DNA of 64,000 bases from Cupriavidus sp. IDO (GCF_000812465.1 NZ_JWMA01000012.1:1-64000), one strand, 5' to 3'; shown: positions 42,677-56,084, counted from the stretch's first letter. Program-made: numbers and translations. Notes: generated from the sequence alone by a model not told the origin.

Positions 42677-42711
42677 AAAAAAATGCCACGACGGCGGGCA
42701 CCATCGTGGCA
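42677..42711 (-). terminator. Minus-strand terminator with no obvious gene
   Basis: TGCCACGA (42684-42691) pairs perfectly with TCGTGGCA (42704-42711); on the minus strand it is followed by seven T residues. On the plus strand there is no U-tract, so it does not serve tetR. A minus-strand transcript ending here would start in 42712-42900, where no gene is evident, so a small RNA is possible. The gap 42712-42924 otherwise holds an AT-rich segment near 42780-42800. Confidence 0.7.
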
Positions 42712-42924
42712 GCGTAAGGAGCCGGGACGGGGGTCAAGGGAGGGGCGCGAAACAGAATGTATTCCGTTCATTCTCACGCGAAAATCGGATAATTCTTGAT
42801 TATGCCGGCCAACTCCAATGGCGCGAATGCAGTGCAACCGGGCTGGCCAGTACAGGCGCAGGAATTGGCGCGCCGGCACCCCGTCTAACGTGTATCAACA
42901 GGGGTGACAGACGGCGGGGTGGAC

Positions 42925-43465
<541 letters not shown>

Positions 43466-43498
43466 GCGGCCGGCCTGACAGTTTTTCCGCGCCCGACC

Positions 43499-43918
43499 TC
43501 AGGGCAGTTGACGCAGTTGCCCGATCACGGACATCAGGCGCCCGTGCGCCACGATCACGCCTGACTCATCCTGCAACGCCTCCTGATAGCGCTTGCGGAA
43601 GGCGCTGTCCGTTTTTTCACTGAACAGCTTTTCGGCGGCACGCGCCACGGCGCGGCAGGTGTCGTCGTGATGCTCTTTGGATTCCAGCTCTTCGTCGATC
43701 TCGATGATCAGCCGTGACAGCGGGTCCAGCCAGCGAAAGAAGTTGTCTTCGGTCACCAGCTGCACAAACAGGCCTGCGGGTATCGGCCCGTTCAGGCGCT
43801 CGTACTGGCCCCGGTCGTAGCCGATGACTTCCTTGTGGACTTGCAGCAGCGCCGCGCGCAGGGCCTGCAGGCCGGAGCGGCGAGTTTCCTGGGTGGCGAG
43901 GAATTGTTCGTTGGGCAT
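43499..43918 (-). CDS. Conserved cytoplasmic helical protein of unknown function
   Basis: 139 residues, predicted mostly alpha-helical and without a signal peptide. It begins MPNEQFLATQETRRSGLQAL; RAALLQVHKEVIGYDRGQYE, FFRWLDPLSRLIIEIDEELE and GVIVAHGRLMSVIGQLRQLP are regular amphipathic helices. Three in-frame ATGs lie close together (43936, 43924, 43918); the last has GGAG at proper spacing. No family recognised. It is convergent with the small ETFPASDP gene and has a ~200-bp upstream gap towards the recombinase gene. Confidence 0.65.
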   Translation of the reverse strand: MPNEQFLATQETRRSGLQALRAALLQVHKEVIGYDRGQYERLNGPIPAGLFVQLVTEDNFFRWLDPLSRLIIEIDEELESKEHHDDTCRAVARAAEKLFSEKTDSAFRKRYQEALQDESGVIVAHGRLMSVIGQLRQLP

Positions 43919-44124
43919 GCCCATCTCCACTTTCATGGTTCGTGGGCAGGACACCGGGGCAGGTCCCGATAGAGACGCCGTCGCCTGCCCGGGACCTCCG
44001 GGCGCAGCCGGCCAGCTCACCTGGCACCGTCCGGCGCGCCTGCCAGTATAGGCAGATGCCGATGGCCGGGCCAGCAGGGCGGGCTAGCGAAATACCCGTA
44101 CTTGCGCGCCGCGGAAAAATGGCG

Positions 44125-45243
44125 TCAACCGTTGACGGGACTGGGTTGCCCGGCGCCGAGCAGGTCCGCCGCGCGAGAGCGGCGCGCATCGGCTGAGCGG
44201 AAATAGCGGACCACGGTCGACACGCTGGCGTGTCCGGTCATGGTCATCGCTTCAGGGAGTGGAACCTGCTGCGCCGCGGCCTCGGTCACGAAGCCGGAAC
44301 GCAGCGAATGCGCTGAAAAATCGCCTTCCAGTCCGGCCAGCGCACAGCGCTCCTTCACGATCCGGCTGACGGCCGCATCGGACAAACCTTCTCCAACGTG
44401 CCCGCCGCGCCGTATGCGCCGGAATAGTGCTCCGTCTTCGATCCGCGCAGCCGCGAGCCATGCCTCCAGCGCCTGCCCGGCGGGACCCACGACAGGCTTG
44501 CCGATGTCGGCCTGCATGTTGCCTGCCTGATTGGTCTTGGACCATCCCATCGCGTAGACAAACTCGCCCGGCGCCACCCGGGTGACATTGGCCATCGTGG
44601 CGCGCGTCACCTCGGACCGGCGCCGTCCGCCGCTGGACCACGCAAACAGCAGCAAGGCGCGATCGCGCAGTCCGCGCAGCGAGTCATCACAGGTTTCCAG
44701 CAGTTGCAGCAGTGGATCGCGGGTCAGCGCGGCCTTGCGCGCCTGGCGCTCGCCGCGCCGCGCGTAGGCGCGGCGGATACCGGCAAGCAACTCGCGCACG
44801 GATGCATCGGCACAGGGGTTGGGCGCCTCACGCATTCGATGGAGCTTGGCCAGTACCGCCAGACGATGCGTAAGCGTTGCCAGCGCGGGCGGCCCGGTCC
44901 GGGCCTTGTAGCCCTGGCTGACCAGCGCCTGGTCCAGTGCCTGCGGCATTTCGCAGACCAGCCCCTGCGGCGTCTGCCGCGTAGCGTGGTCCACGATGAA
45001 CTGGATTACGACCGCCGGCAGCAGCGGAAGCGCGATAGGGCGGCGATAGCGCAGGGTGTACCAGGCTGCCCAGTAGCGCAGGGCAGAGCGATAGCTCGCC
45101 ACGGTGTTACGCGATTCCCCCTCGCGCAGGAGAGCGGCCGCGGCCTGCTCGGCAAGCGGATCGAGTTCAGACGGGCATAGCGGCGCAACGGGCGCGGGGA
45201 GTTCGACATCAACGATAAAGGCTGGAGGATTGGGCGAAATCAT
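44125..45243 (-). CDS. Tyrosine-type site-specific recombinase/integrase
   Basis: 372 residues with a complete lambda-integrase-type active site: Arg208 in SSGGRRRSEV, Lys236, His312-x-x-Arg315 in AHSLRSGF, His338 in MTGHASV and the nucleophile Tyr347 in VVRYF. The N-terminal SAM-like core-binding domain (~30-170) has LREGESRNTVASYRSALRYW. There is no excisionase, att site or phage gene nearby. It is divergent from the KfrA-like gene; two palindromes lie between, one overlapping its own start codon. Confidence 0.93.
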   Translation of the reverse strand: MISPNPPAFIVDVELPAPVAPLCPSELDPLAEQAAAALLREGESRNTVASYRSALRYWAAWYTLRYRRPIALPLLPAVVIQFIVDHATRQTPQGLVCEMPQALDQALVSQGYKARTGPPALATLTHRLAVLAKLHRMREAPNPCADASVRELLAGIRRAYARRGERQARKAALTRDPLLQLLETCDDSLRGLRDRALLLFAWSSGGRRRSEVTRATMANVTRVAPGEFVYAMGWSKTNQAGNMQADIGKPVVGPAGQALEAWLAAARIEDGALFRRIRRGGHVGEGLSDAAVSRIVKERCALAGLEGDFSAHSLRSGFVTEAAAQQVPLPEAMTMTGHASVSTVVRYFRSADARRSRAADLLGAGQPSPVNG

Positions 45244-45277
45244 ATTGAATATGATGTATGCTGTTATGAATCATACA
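45239..45277. promoter_or_regulatory. Two palindromes between recombinase and kfrA-like genes
   Basis: ATCATATT-G-AATATGAT (45239-45255) is a perfect 17-bp palindrome that covers the ATG of the recombinase gene (45241-45243). TGTATG-N11-CATACA (45255-45277) is a second perfect inverted repeat. Both are AT-rich and lie upstream of the divergent KfrA-like gene. A repressor bound to the first would block recombinase translation start or transcription. KfrA proteins of plasmids bind their own promoter, so autoregulation is plausible. Confidence 0.5.
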
Positions 45278-45331
45278 GCAAATAGGAATAAGGCGCGATA
45301 ACTCTTCATTATCGAAACTTATCCAGCAATC

Positions 45332-46300
45332 ATGCCCATCGAATCCGTCCGTAGCCGCGGCATCACCCGCGATGACGTCTGGCAGGCAGCCGATGCCTTG
45401 CTGAAGGCCGGCCAGCGGCCGACCATCGAACGCATCCGCCAGCATCTGGGGCGCGGGTCTCCCAATACGGTGAGTCCGCATCTCGATGCGTGGTTTGCGG
45501 CCCTGGGTGGCCGGCTGCAGGATGCGCAGGCCTTTGCGCCCACAACCGGCTATCCCGATCCGGTCGGGCAGGCCGCGCGATATCTGTGGGAAGCGGCGCT
45601 AACCGAAGCTCGTGCGGCGGCTGAATCGGCATTGTGCGAACGCGAAACTGCGTTGCGGCAGGCCGAGGCGGCGCTGGCAGCGCAGCGTGATCAGCTGGCG
45701 CAGGAACGCGAAGTCCTGCAAGCCAGGCTGGAAGGTGCCGAAACGGCCATGGCGGAGCTGGCGCGTACGCGCGATGAGGCGGTCGAGCGAGCCGGGCGCG
45801 CCGAGGCGGCGGCGGCCGCGCTGCAGCGGCAGGCCGATGCCTTGCTGGCGGAACGCGCTACCGCGCAACAAGAAAAGGACGATCTCCGGCGCGAAGTCGC
45901 CGCCCAGCGTGCGGCCTGGGATCAGGAACGTGAGCTCATTACCGCGCGGGCGGGCGCCAATGAGCGCCGGATGGCGCTGGAACTGGATACGGCACGCGTT
46001 GCCGCAAAGGAAGGACAGAGGCTCCTGGAGGCGGAGCGAAAAGCCGCGATGGAGCGACTGACGCATGCGGCCGAAGTGGCTTCGCGGCAAGGCGGGGAGA
46101 TGACCCGGCTCGGCAATGCGATTGCGGTGCTGGAAGAGCGCGTCAGGCAGCGGGAAAGCCTGTTGGCCGAATACAGGGAGCGACTCGAGGCAGGACCGCC
46201 GGCCGCTCCGCCAACGCTGGCGCGCCGGCAGCGGCTGGCAAGGGCGAAACCCGCGATCGGGCGCAGTACCCGCCTCAGGACACGCGTGCCCGCGGCCTAG
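45332..46300 (+). CDS. KfrA-like DNA-binding coiled-coil protein
   Basis: 322 residues. The N-terminal KfrA domain (~1-115: RGITRDDVWQAADALLKAGQ, then RPTIERIRQHLGRGSPNTVS and PHLDAWFAALGG) is followed by an almost uninterrupted Ala/Arg/Glu coiled coil (~85-285) and a basic end (RRQRLARAKPAIGRSTRLRT). KfrA of plasmid RK2/RP4 binds DNA and forms long filaments or dimers linked to plasmid segregation. Chromosomal paralogues next to a recombinase occur in Burkholderiaceae. The ATG at 45332 lacks a strong ribosome-binding site. Confidence 0.88.
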   Translation: MPIESVRSRGITRDDVWQAADALLKAGQRPTIERIRQHLGRGSPNTVSPHLDAWFAALGGRLQDAQAFAPTTGYPDPVGQAARYLWEAALTEARAAAESALCERETALRQAEAALAAQRDQLAQEREVLQARLEGAETAMAELARTRDEAVERAGRAEAAAAALQRQADALLAERATAQQEKDDLRREVAAQRAAWDQERELITARAGANERRMALELDTARVAAKEGQRLLEAERKAAMERLTHAAEVASRQGGEMTRLGNAIAVLEERVRQRESLLAEYRERLEAGPPAAPPTLARRQRLARAKPAIGRSTRLRTRVPAA

Positions 46301-46423
46301 CCAGACTGCTCACGCCGATGCCGGCGGCCGAGCCACACGGCTGAGCTTAGTGCGACGCTTATGCCGGATAAGGCATAGCGGCCATTCCCGGCGCGGATTC
46401 CGGCTGGATTGCGAGCTCGCTTA

Positions 46424-46439
46424 CTGTATATTCATACAG
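46424..46439 (+). promoter_or_regulatory. LexA (SOS) box
   Basis: CTGT-ATATTCAT-ACAG fits the gamma/beta-proteobacterial LexA consensus CTGT-N8-ACAG. It lies 57 bp upstream of the nuclease-helicase start at 46496 and close to a possible TTGCGA -35 at 46409-46414, so bound LexA would block this promoter. A similar-looking site at 45262-45279 in the recombinase gap has a 10-base spacer and does not fit the consensus. Confidence 0.8.
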
Positions 46440-46495
46440 TCATTGATCCAGCGGCTGCGAGGCATTCCTGGCTGCCGGCTCGTCGCTTTTTCCAG

Positions 46496-48814
46496 ATGCA
46501 GTCTCTTCCATCCGTCGCGGGGCAGCCGGGCCCGGATGAGCCCGCGCACCGGTACGTCGTTGCCGTGCGCGCCTTATGCGAATTCACCGCCAAGGCGGGC
46601 GACCTCGACCTGCGCTTTGTCCCGACGCCCACCGCACAAGAGGGTGTGGCGGGCCATGGCGTGGTGACCGCGCGCCGTGGCGAGGGCTATCAGGCAGAGG
46701 TTTCACTGAGCGCCGACTTCGGCCGGCTGCATGTCCGCGGCCGCGCGGACGGCTACGACCCCGCCGCGAACCGGCTGGAAGAAATCAAGACCGTGCGCGG
46801 CGAAGCCGACGTCCCGGACAACCATCGCCACCTGCACTGGGCGCAGGCGAAGATCTACGGCTGGCTGCTGTGCGCGAAGCTGGGCCTGTCCGAGCTGGAG
46901 ATCGCGGTGGTCTATTTCGATATCCTCAGCCAGCGCGAGCAACCGGTCATCCAGCGTTTCAGCGCACCTGAGCTGAAAGCCTGTTTCGAGCAGACGTGCC
47001 GCCAGTTCCTCAGTTGGGCGCAGCTGGAGATGGAACACCGGTGCGAGCGCGACACCGCGCTCCAGGGCCTGACATTCCCGCACGCTGAATTCCGCGCCGG
47101 GCAACGCGAACTGGCCGAAGCGGTCTACAACGCCAACCGTTCCGGCCGCTGCCTGCTGGCGCAGGCGCCGACGGGGATCGGCAAATCGCTCGGCACGATC
47201 TTCCCGGCGCTCAAGGCGACGCCGGGGCAGGGCATCGACAAGCTGTTCTTCCTGTCGGCCAGGTCGACGGGGCGCGGTGTTGCGCTGGAAGCCGCCGCGC
47301 TGATCCGCAGCCATGCCGGGGCGCCGCCGCTGCGCGTGCTGGAGCTGGTCGCGCGCGACAAGGCCTGCGAGCATCCCGGACTGGCCTGCCACGGCGAGTC
47401 CTGCCCGCTGGCGAAAGGCTTCTACGACCGGCTGCCGGCAGCGCGCGACGCCGCACGCGCTTTGCCGGTGCGGGATCGCGGCGCCGTGCGCATGCTCGCG
47501 CGGGAGCACGGCATCTGCCCGTACTACCTGTCGCAGGAGCTGGTGCGCTGGAGCGATATCGTGGTGGCGGACTACAACTACTACTTCGATCGCAGCGCCT
47601 TGCTGTACGCGCTCACCGTGACCAGCGGATGGCGTGTCGGCGTGCTGGTCGACGAGGCGCACAACCTCGTCGAGCGCGGGCGCGGCATGTACACGTCGGA
47701 GCTTGACCATCATGCCTTCCGTACCTTGCGGCGAGACGCACCCGCTGTGCTGGCGAAACCGATGGACCGCCTGCATCGGCAATGGAATGCGCTGGCCCGG
47801 GAGCCGGCCGATGCCTACCAGGTGATGGCCGCCGTGCCCGCTGCATTCCTGCACGCGCTGGACGAAGTCTGTGCGGCCACCCTGGCGCATATGAGCGCGC
47901 AGCCGGGTGTCCATGAGCCGGAACTGCAGCGCTTTTACTTCGATGCACTGCATTTCGCCCGGCTGGCTGAGCAGCTCGATGCCAATTCGCTGTTCGACAT
48001 CCACCGTACACCGCGCGCGCGCCGGGGCGTCAATGCGCGGCTCTGCATCCGGAATGTCATTCCGGCGCCGTTCCTGCGCCCACGCTTTGCCGCGGCCCAT
48101 TCCACCACGCTGTTCTCCGCCACGCTCGATCCCGCCCGCTATTACCTGGATACGCTGGGTTTGCCGAAGCAGTGCGCGCAGGTGGCAGTGCCTTCGCCGT
48201 TCGGCGCCGAGCAGCTTGAAGTGCGCATCGCGCGACGGATATCCACCCGCTACACGCAGCGCCAACGCTCGCTGCCGGCACTGGTCAGGTTGATGGCAAA
48301 CCAGTTTGCCTCCCACCCCGGCAACTATCTCGCCTTCTTCAGCAGCCACGACTACCTCCAGCAGGCCGTGACGCTGTTCGGCCGGCAGTTTCCCCAGATC
48401 CCTCACTGGGCGCAGTCTCGCGGCATGGATGAGGACGAGCAGGCGGGGTTCCTCGGTGCCTTCGCGCCGGGCGGGGCAGGCATCGGCTTTGCCGTGCTCG
48501 GCGGCGCATTCTCCGAAGGCGTGGACCTGCCTGGCGACCGTCTGATCGGCGCATTCGTGGCGACGCTCGGGCTGCCGCAGTTCAATGTGGTCAACGAACA
48601 GATCCGCGAACGCATGGAGCAGGTGTTCGGGCAGGGCTATGCATATGCCTACCTGTATCCGGGGCTGCGCAAGGTGGTGCAGGCCGCCGGCCGGGTGATC
48701 CGGACCCGGCAGGACCGGGGCGTCGTCCACCTGATCGACGATCGCTTTGCGGCCGGCGAAGTTCGCCAACTGCTGCCAGACTGGTGGGAAATCGGATTCC
48801 ACGAGTCCGCCTGA
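46496..48814 (+). CDS. PD-(D/E)XK nuclease fused to DinG/XPD-type Fe-S helicase
   Basis: 772 residues. N-terminal domain (~15-185): a RecB-like PD-(D/E)XK nuclease with Asp85, Glu96-x-Lys98 (RLEEIKTV) and Gln117 (HWAQAKIYG). Then Walker A at 224-231 (APTGIGKS), four Cys (C291, C298, C303, C341) at the Fe-S cluster position of XPD/DinG helicases, DEAH box 386-389 (LVDEAHN) and the C-terminal helicase motifs GAFSEGVDLPGDRLIG and QAAGRVIRTRQDRGVV. It should unwind and cut DNA near structures or breaks. An SOS box lies upstream. The ATG at 46496 is taken because the SOS box excludes earlier starts. Confidence 0.92.
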   Translation: MQSLPSVAGQPGPDEPAHRYVVAVRALCEFTAKAGDLDLRFVPTPTAQEGVAGHGVVTARRGEGYQAEVSLSADFGRLHVRGRADGYDPAANRLEEIKTVRGEADVPDNHRHLHWAQAKIYGWLLCAKLGLSELEIAVVYFDILSQREQPVIQRFSAPELKACFEQTCRQFLSWAQLEMEHRCERDTALQGLTFPHAEFRAGQRELAEAVYNANRSGRCLLAQAPTGIGKSLGTIFPALKATPGQGIDKLFFLSARSTGRGVALEAAALIRSHAGAPPLRVLELVARDKACEHPGLACHGESCPLAKGFYDRLPAARDAARALPVRDRGAVRMLAREHGICPYYLSQELVRWSDIVVADYNYYFDRSALLYALTVTSGWRVGVLVDEAHNLVERGRGMYTSELDHHAFRTLRRDAPAVLAKPMDRLHRQWNALAREPADAYQVMAAVPAAFLHALDEVCAATLAHMSAQPGVHEPELQRFYFDALHFARLAEQLDANSLFDIHRTPRARRGVNARLCIRNVIPAPFLRPRFAAAHSTTLFSATLDPARYYLDTLGLPKQCAQVAVPSPFGAEQLEVRIARRISTRYTQRQRSLPALVRLMANQFASHPGNYLAFFSSHDYLQQAVTLFGRQFPQIPHWAQSRGMDEDEQAGFLGAFAPGGAGIGFAVLGGAFSEGVDLPGDRLIGAFVATLGLPQFNVVNEQIRERMEQVFGQGYAYAYLYPGLRKVVQAAGRVIRTRQDRGVVHLIDDRFAAGEVRQLLPDWWEIGFHESA

Positions 48815-48846
48815 ATCATGGATGCGCAATACAGGAGAATGGCAGC

Positions 48847-49170
48847 ATGCCAATGACCGATACCTACGCCGCTACAGAGCCCTCGCGCGCCGAGGTTGAC
48901 GCGCTGCCCGGCGGAACCGTGATCGAGTTCGGCGCCCCGTGGTGCGCCTACTGCATCCGCACGCAGCCGTACCTGGCCGAAGCATTCGCCGCGTATCCGG
49001 GGCTGCGGCACATCAAGGTCGAGGATGGCAGCGGCAGAAGGCTGGGCCGCTCTTTCCGGGTCAAGCTGTGGCCGACCCTGATCTTCATGCGTGACGGGCA
49101 GGAGATGGCGCGACTGGTCCGCCCGACCGACGCCGGCGCGATCCGGGATGCGATGGCGGGAATTGTCTAG
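48847..49170 (+). CDS. Thioredoxin-family protein
   Basis: 107 residues. Thioredoxin fold with active-site Cys33-x-x-Cys36 in GAPWCAYCIR, the cis-Pro region KLWPTLIFMRDGQEMARLVR and no signal peptide, so it is cytoplasmic. The CAYC motif differs from the CGPC of classic thioredoxin. AGGAG precedes the ATG at 48847. It starts 32 bp after the nuclease-helicase on the same strand and may be transcribed with it. Confidence 0.88.
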   Translation: MPMTDTYAATEPSRAEVDALPGGTVIEFGAPWCAYCIRTQPYLAEAFAAYPGLRHIKVEDGSGRRLGRSFRVKLWPTLIFMRDGQEMARLVRPTDAGAIRDAMAGIV

Positions 49171-49203
49171 GGAAAACCCTGTACGAAGCTTGCGGCATGG
49201 CAG

Positions 49204-49246
49204 GCCGGACTCAGCCGCTCCCTGCTTCAGGAGGGGAAAGTCCGGC
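49204..49246 (+). other. Stable hairpin in the leader before the HD-GYP gene
   Basis: GCCGGACT (49204-49211) pairs perfectly with AGTCCGGC (49239-49246); inside, CTCC pairs with GGAG around a CTGCTTCA loop. No U-tract follows. It lies 34 bp after the thioredoxin-like gene and 138 bp before the HD-GYP gene, and may be the end of the first transcript or a structured leader of the second. Confidence 0.4.
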
Positions 49247-49383
49247 GCGTTTCTGCCGATGGACGTGGGGTGGGCGCTCAATGCACGGCCGGAGCAGGCG
49301 CCAGTCAGTCCTTTCTGTTTCCAGTACCGGCCTACCGGGCGCAACGGCGCCGGGCAGGACGGTCCAACCCTACCTTTCGACCC

Positions 49384-50523
49384 ATGAGCGCCGACAGCCC
49401 CGAGCAGCGACCTACCGTCCTGGTGGTAGACGACGTCCCCGAGAATATCGCCGCGATGATCGCGATGCTTCAGGACCAGTACCGCGTCAGGGTGGCGACC
49501 CGCGGAGCCACCGCGGTGCAGCTGGCGTCGACGGCCGCCCCCGACCTGATCCTGCTGGATGTCCTGATGCCGGGCATGGATGGCTATGCAACCTGCCGCC
49601 TGCTGAAGGCCGACCCGCGCACCGCCCACGTGCCGGTCATCTTCCTGACCTCGCGCACGGATGAACTGGACGAAGCGCGCGGGTTTGAGGTCGGGGCGGT
49701 GGACTACATCATGAAGCCGGTCAGCCCGCCGGTGGCCCGCGCCCGTATCGCCAGCCAGCTGGCACTCAAGCAGGCCCACGATTTCCTGCGCGACCGCTCG
49801 GCCTACCTCGAAGCGGAGGTGCAGCGCCGCACGCGCGAGATCACGATGATCGAGGATGCCACCATCATTGCGCTGGCAGCCCTGGCCGAGACCCGCGACA
49901 ACGAGACGGGCAACCATATCCGCCGCACCCAGCACTACGTGCGCGAGCTCGCCCGCGCACTGCGGCACGATCCGCGCTTCCGCGACCAGCTCGACGATGA
50001 AACCATCGATCTGCTGTTCAAGTCCGCGCCCCTGCACGATATCGGCAAGGTGGGCATCCCGGACCGCATCCTGCTGAAACCTGGCAAGCTGACCGCGGAA
50101 GAGTTCGAGGTGATGAAGAACCACACTACGCTGGGTCGCGATGCCATTGCCGATGCCGAGGCCCAGTGCGGCACGCGCAATTCCTTCCTGCGCTACGCAC
50201 GGGAGATTGCCGAGCATCATCATGAAAAGTGGGATGGCAGCGGCTATCCGGACGGGCTGCAGGGCGATGCGATCCCGGTCTCGGCGCGGCTGATGGCCGT
50301 TGCCGATGTCTATGACGCCCTGATCTCGCGCCGGGTCTACAAGGCGGCCTTCACGCATGAGGACGCCGTGCGGATCATTGTCGAAGGCCGCGGCCGGCAT
50401 TTCGACCCCGGCATGGTCGACGCCTTCTGCGCCATTGCCGACCAGTTCCATGCCATTGCGCTGCGCTATGCCGATCCGGTAGCCGCGGCCGACGCCGAAC
50501 CCGCCGCCGCAGGCGCCGCCTGA
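49384..50523 (+). CDS. Response regulator with HD-GYP domain
   Basis: 379 residues. The receiver (1-125) has [12 protein letters not shown], phosphoacceptor in [13 protein letters not shown] and Lys in YIMKPVSPP. The HD-GYP phosphodiesterase domain (~160-360) has the HD pair in [49 protein letters not shown] and [19 protein letters not shown], so all metal ligands and the GYP motif are intact. It should degrade c-di-GMP to GMP when phosphorylated. ATG 49384 is used because longer frames add unrelated residues. It is 5 bp upstream of the hybrid kinase gene. Confidence 0.95.
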   Translation: MSADSPEQRPTVLVVDDVPENIAAMIAMLQDQYRVRVATRGATAVQLASTAAPDLILLDVLMPGMDGYATCRLLKADPRTAHVPVIFLTSRTDELDEARGFEVGAVDYIMKPVSPPVARARIASQLALKQAHDFLRDRSAYLEAEVQRRTREITMIEDATIIALAALAETRDNETGNHIRRTQHYVRELARALRHDPRFRDQLDDETIDLLFKSAPLHDIGKVGIPDRILLKPGKLTAEEFEVMKNHTTLGRDAIADAEAQCGTRNSFLRYAREIAEHHHEKWDGSGYPDGLQGDAIPVSARLMAVADVYDALISRRVYKAAFTHEDAVRIIVEGRGRHFDPGMVDAFCAIADQFHAIALRYADPVAAADAEPAAAGAA

Positions 50524-50528
50524 AGCCC

Positions 50529-54305
<3,777 letters not shown>

Positions 54306-54380
54306 TGTTGTTGCCGCCGACGGCCCCAGGCAATTCGGATTCGTGACCCGGCGCGCCGGCGTGGCAATCGCGACCCGGCC

Positions 54381-54803
54381 TTACTTCGCAAAGACCTGGT
54401 TGATGTCGCCGAAAGCCTTGAATTCGAGCGCATTGCCCGACGGATCCAGGAAGAACATCGTGGCCTGCTCGCCGACCTGGCCCTTGAAGCGCACGTGCGG
54501 CTCGATGACGAACTTCGTGCCGGCAGCGCGCAGCTTTTCCGCCAGGGCTTCCCATTCGCTCATCGGCAGGATGGCGCCGAAATGGCGCACCGGCACCTCG
54601 TCGCCGTCAACCGCGCTGGTGGAACGGTGCCCGCATTCCTCTGGGGCCAGGTGCGCCACCACCTGGTGGCCATAGAAATTGAAATCGACCCAGGCATCGG
54701 AACTGCGGCCCTCGGGGCAGCCGAGCAGCTCGCCGTAGAAGCGGCGCGCCTCGGCCAGGTCGTTGACGGGAAAAGCGAGGTGGAATAGCGGAATTGTGCT
54801 CAT
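54381..54803 (-). CDS. VOC-family (glyoxalase/bleomycin-resistance fold) protein
   Basis: 140 residues with two paired beta-alpha-beta-beta-beta units: [77 protein letters not shown], and [20 protein letters not shown]. His9, His51/57 and Glu121 could bind a metal as in dioxygenases or glyoxalase I. The substrate is unknown. The gene is divergent from a LysR gene, the usual layout for a regulated target. Confidence 0.88.
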   Translation of the reverse strand: MSTIPLFHLAFPVNDLAEARRFYGELLGCPEGRSSDAWVDFNFYGHQVVAHLAPEECGHRSTSAVDGDEVPVRHFGAILPMSEWEALAEKLRAAGTKFVIEPHVRFKGQVGEQATMFFLDPSGNALEFKAFGDINQVFAK

Positions 54804-54878
54804 TGCATTGGCCTTCTGTCGGGAGTGTCGGAAACGGCTGCATTGATTGTAATCAGCAGAACCCGTAATATGAAACGA

Positions 54879-54911
54879 ATCATTTTTGATCTGAGCATCA
54901 TAGTTTTTGAT
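54879..54911. promoter_or_regulatory. Direct repeats in the VOC-lysR gap
   Basis: ATCATTTTTGAT (54879-54890) is followed by ATCATAGTTTTTGAT (54897-54911), two near-copies directly before the LysR start, and each carries AT-rich inverted ends. A LysR protein bound here could control both its own gene and the divergent VOC gene. Confidence 0.4.
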
Positions 54912-54913
54912 CG

Positions 54914-55789
54914 ATGATCCGCTACTTCCGCACTTTCCTGGTGGCTGCCGAGACCGGCTCGTTTTCCGCTGCCGGCGCCAGGCTGGCGCTGACGCAATCG
55001 GCTGTCAGCACCCAGATTCGCCGGCTGGAGGAGGACCTGGGCTGCAGCCTGTTCGATCGCTCCGGCAAATCGGTCACGCTGAGTGAAGCGGGGCGGCGGC
55101 TTTTGCCGGACGCACAGCGCTTTATCGAACTCTATGAAGCCATGAAAGGCACGGCTGGCGCGCCGGCGGATGCGGCGCCGCTGGACCTGGGCGCGGTCTC
55201 CACCGTCCAGGCTACGCTGCTGCCAGTGGCCATGCAGCGCTTCCGGGCGGATTTTCCCGACACCCACGTCAACATCGTGCCGGGCATGTCGACGCAGTTG
55301 CTGACCCAGGTGGATGCGCGCGAACTGGACATCGCCGTGCTGGTCAAGCCAAGGCTGGGGTTTCCGCCGGAGCTGAAATGGGTGCCGCTGCTCCATGAGC
55401 GCTTTGTCGCCATCGGGCCAGTGGGTGCACCGGCGGATTTGCGGTCGATGCTGGCGGCGCTGCCGTTCATCCGCTACAACCGCCACTCCACCGGGGGGCA
55501 GCTGGTTGACCGCTACCTGAAGCGGCAGCGCCTGTGGGTCAGGGAAGGGATGGAACTGGATGAACCCGCCGTGATCCTGCAGATGGTCGACCAGGGGCTG
55601 GGCTGCGCCATCATTCCCGCCGACCTTGTGTCGCTCGCCAGCGCCGTCAACGTGATCGAAGCGCCGTTGCCGGGCGGGCCGATCTTCCGGGATATCGGCG
55701 TGCTGGTCCGGCAGTCGGCACTCAGGCGCGCCCCGGTCGGGGCTTTGATCGATGCGCTCGTCTCGGCGGGCAACAGCTGGCAACGATAG
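54914..55789 (+). CDS. LysR-family transcriptional regulator
   Basis: 291 residues. HTH at ~1-60 ([20 protein letters not shown], then [20 protein letters not shown]), effector domain ~90-290. The divergent VOC gene is the likely target. The effector is unknown. It is the first ATG after the direct-repeat motif at 54879-54911, and no clear ribosome-binding site is seen. Confidence 0.92.
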   Translation: MIRYFRTFLVAAETGSFSAAGARLALTQSAVSTQIRRLEEDLGCSLFDRSGKSVTLSEAGRRLLPDAQRFIELYEAMKGTAGAPADAAPLDLGAVSTVQATLLPVAMQRFRADFPDTHVNIVPGMSTQLLTQVDARELDIAVLVKPRLGFPPELKWVPLLHERFVAIGPVGAPADLRSMLAALPFIRYNRHSTGGQLVDRYLKRQRLWVREGMELDEPAVILQMVDQGLGCAIIPADLVSLASAVNVIEAPLPGGPIFRDIGVLVRQSALRRAPVGALIDALVSAGNSWQR

Positions 55790-55836
55790 TGTTGTCCCGC
55801 ATCAGCGCACTCATCCGATAGAACCCGCGCCGGCAA

Positions 55837-56031
55837 TCAGCCTGCCTGGTTCACGACGGTCGCCGCATGGCCGGTCGGCCTGGACGCCTGTTCGCATGGC
55901 TGGGCCTGGCGCGCCTGCGCCTGTCGGGCCGCGCGGGCGCGTTCGATCACGGTGAAGTCCGGGCCGGCATGGGCAGGCAACGCGGACGCAAAGGCAGTGA
56001 CGCTAAGCAGCGCCAGCAGGATCTTGTTCAT
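55837..56031 (-). CDS. Tiny exported protein
   Basis: 64 residues: a signal peptide (MNKILLALLSVTAFASALPA, cleavage after AHA) followed by GPDFTVIERARAARQAQARQ and an Ala/Gln-rich end with a single Cys. The mature peptide is ~40 residues. The signal peptide resembles that of the PFTDGA repeat protein 100 bp upstream (MHNKILKALLTTATLGACVL), so the two genes may have arisen by duplication. No domain is seen. Confidence 0.55.
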   Translation of the reverse strand: MNKILLALLSVTAFASALPAHAGPDFTVIERARAARQAQARQAQPCEQASRPTGHAATVVNQAG

Positions 56032-56084
56032 GGGAATGTCTTGCGGAGGGAGAGCGGGAACGGCGAGGTTTGGGACGCTACCGT

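Noticed and set aside
45262..45279. Possible LexA box (CTGT...ACAG) in the recombinase-kfrA gap
   Set aside because: The spacer is 10 bases rather than the 8 required, unlike the good box at 46424.
44125..46300. Prophage or integrated plasmid
   Set aside because: Only an integrase and a KfrA-like protein are present; there are no structural phage, replication, transfer or partition genes and no flanking att repeats visible.
46703..48853. A 716-codon open frame antisense to the nuclease-helicase
   Set aside because: Same reason: no recognisable protein features, while the plus strand has Walker, DEAH and Fe-S motifs in register.
49230..49246. GAGGGGAAAGTCCGG, similar to a conserved stretch of RNase P RNA
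   Set aside because: It is part of a simple hairpin (49204-49246). The remaining RNase P domains are absent.
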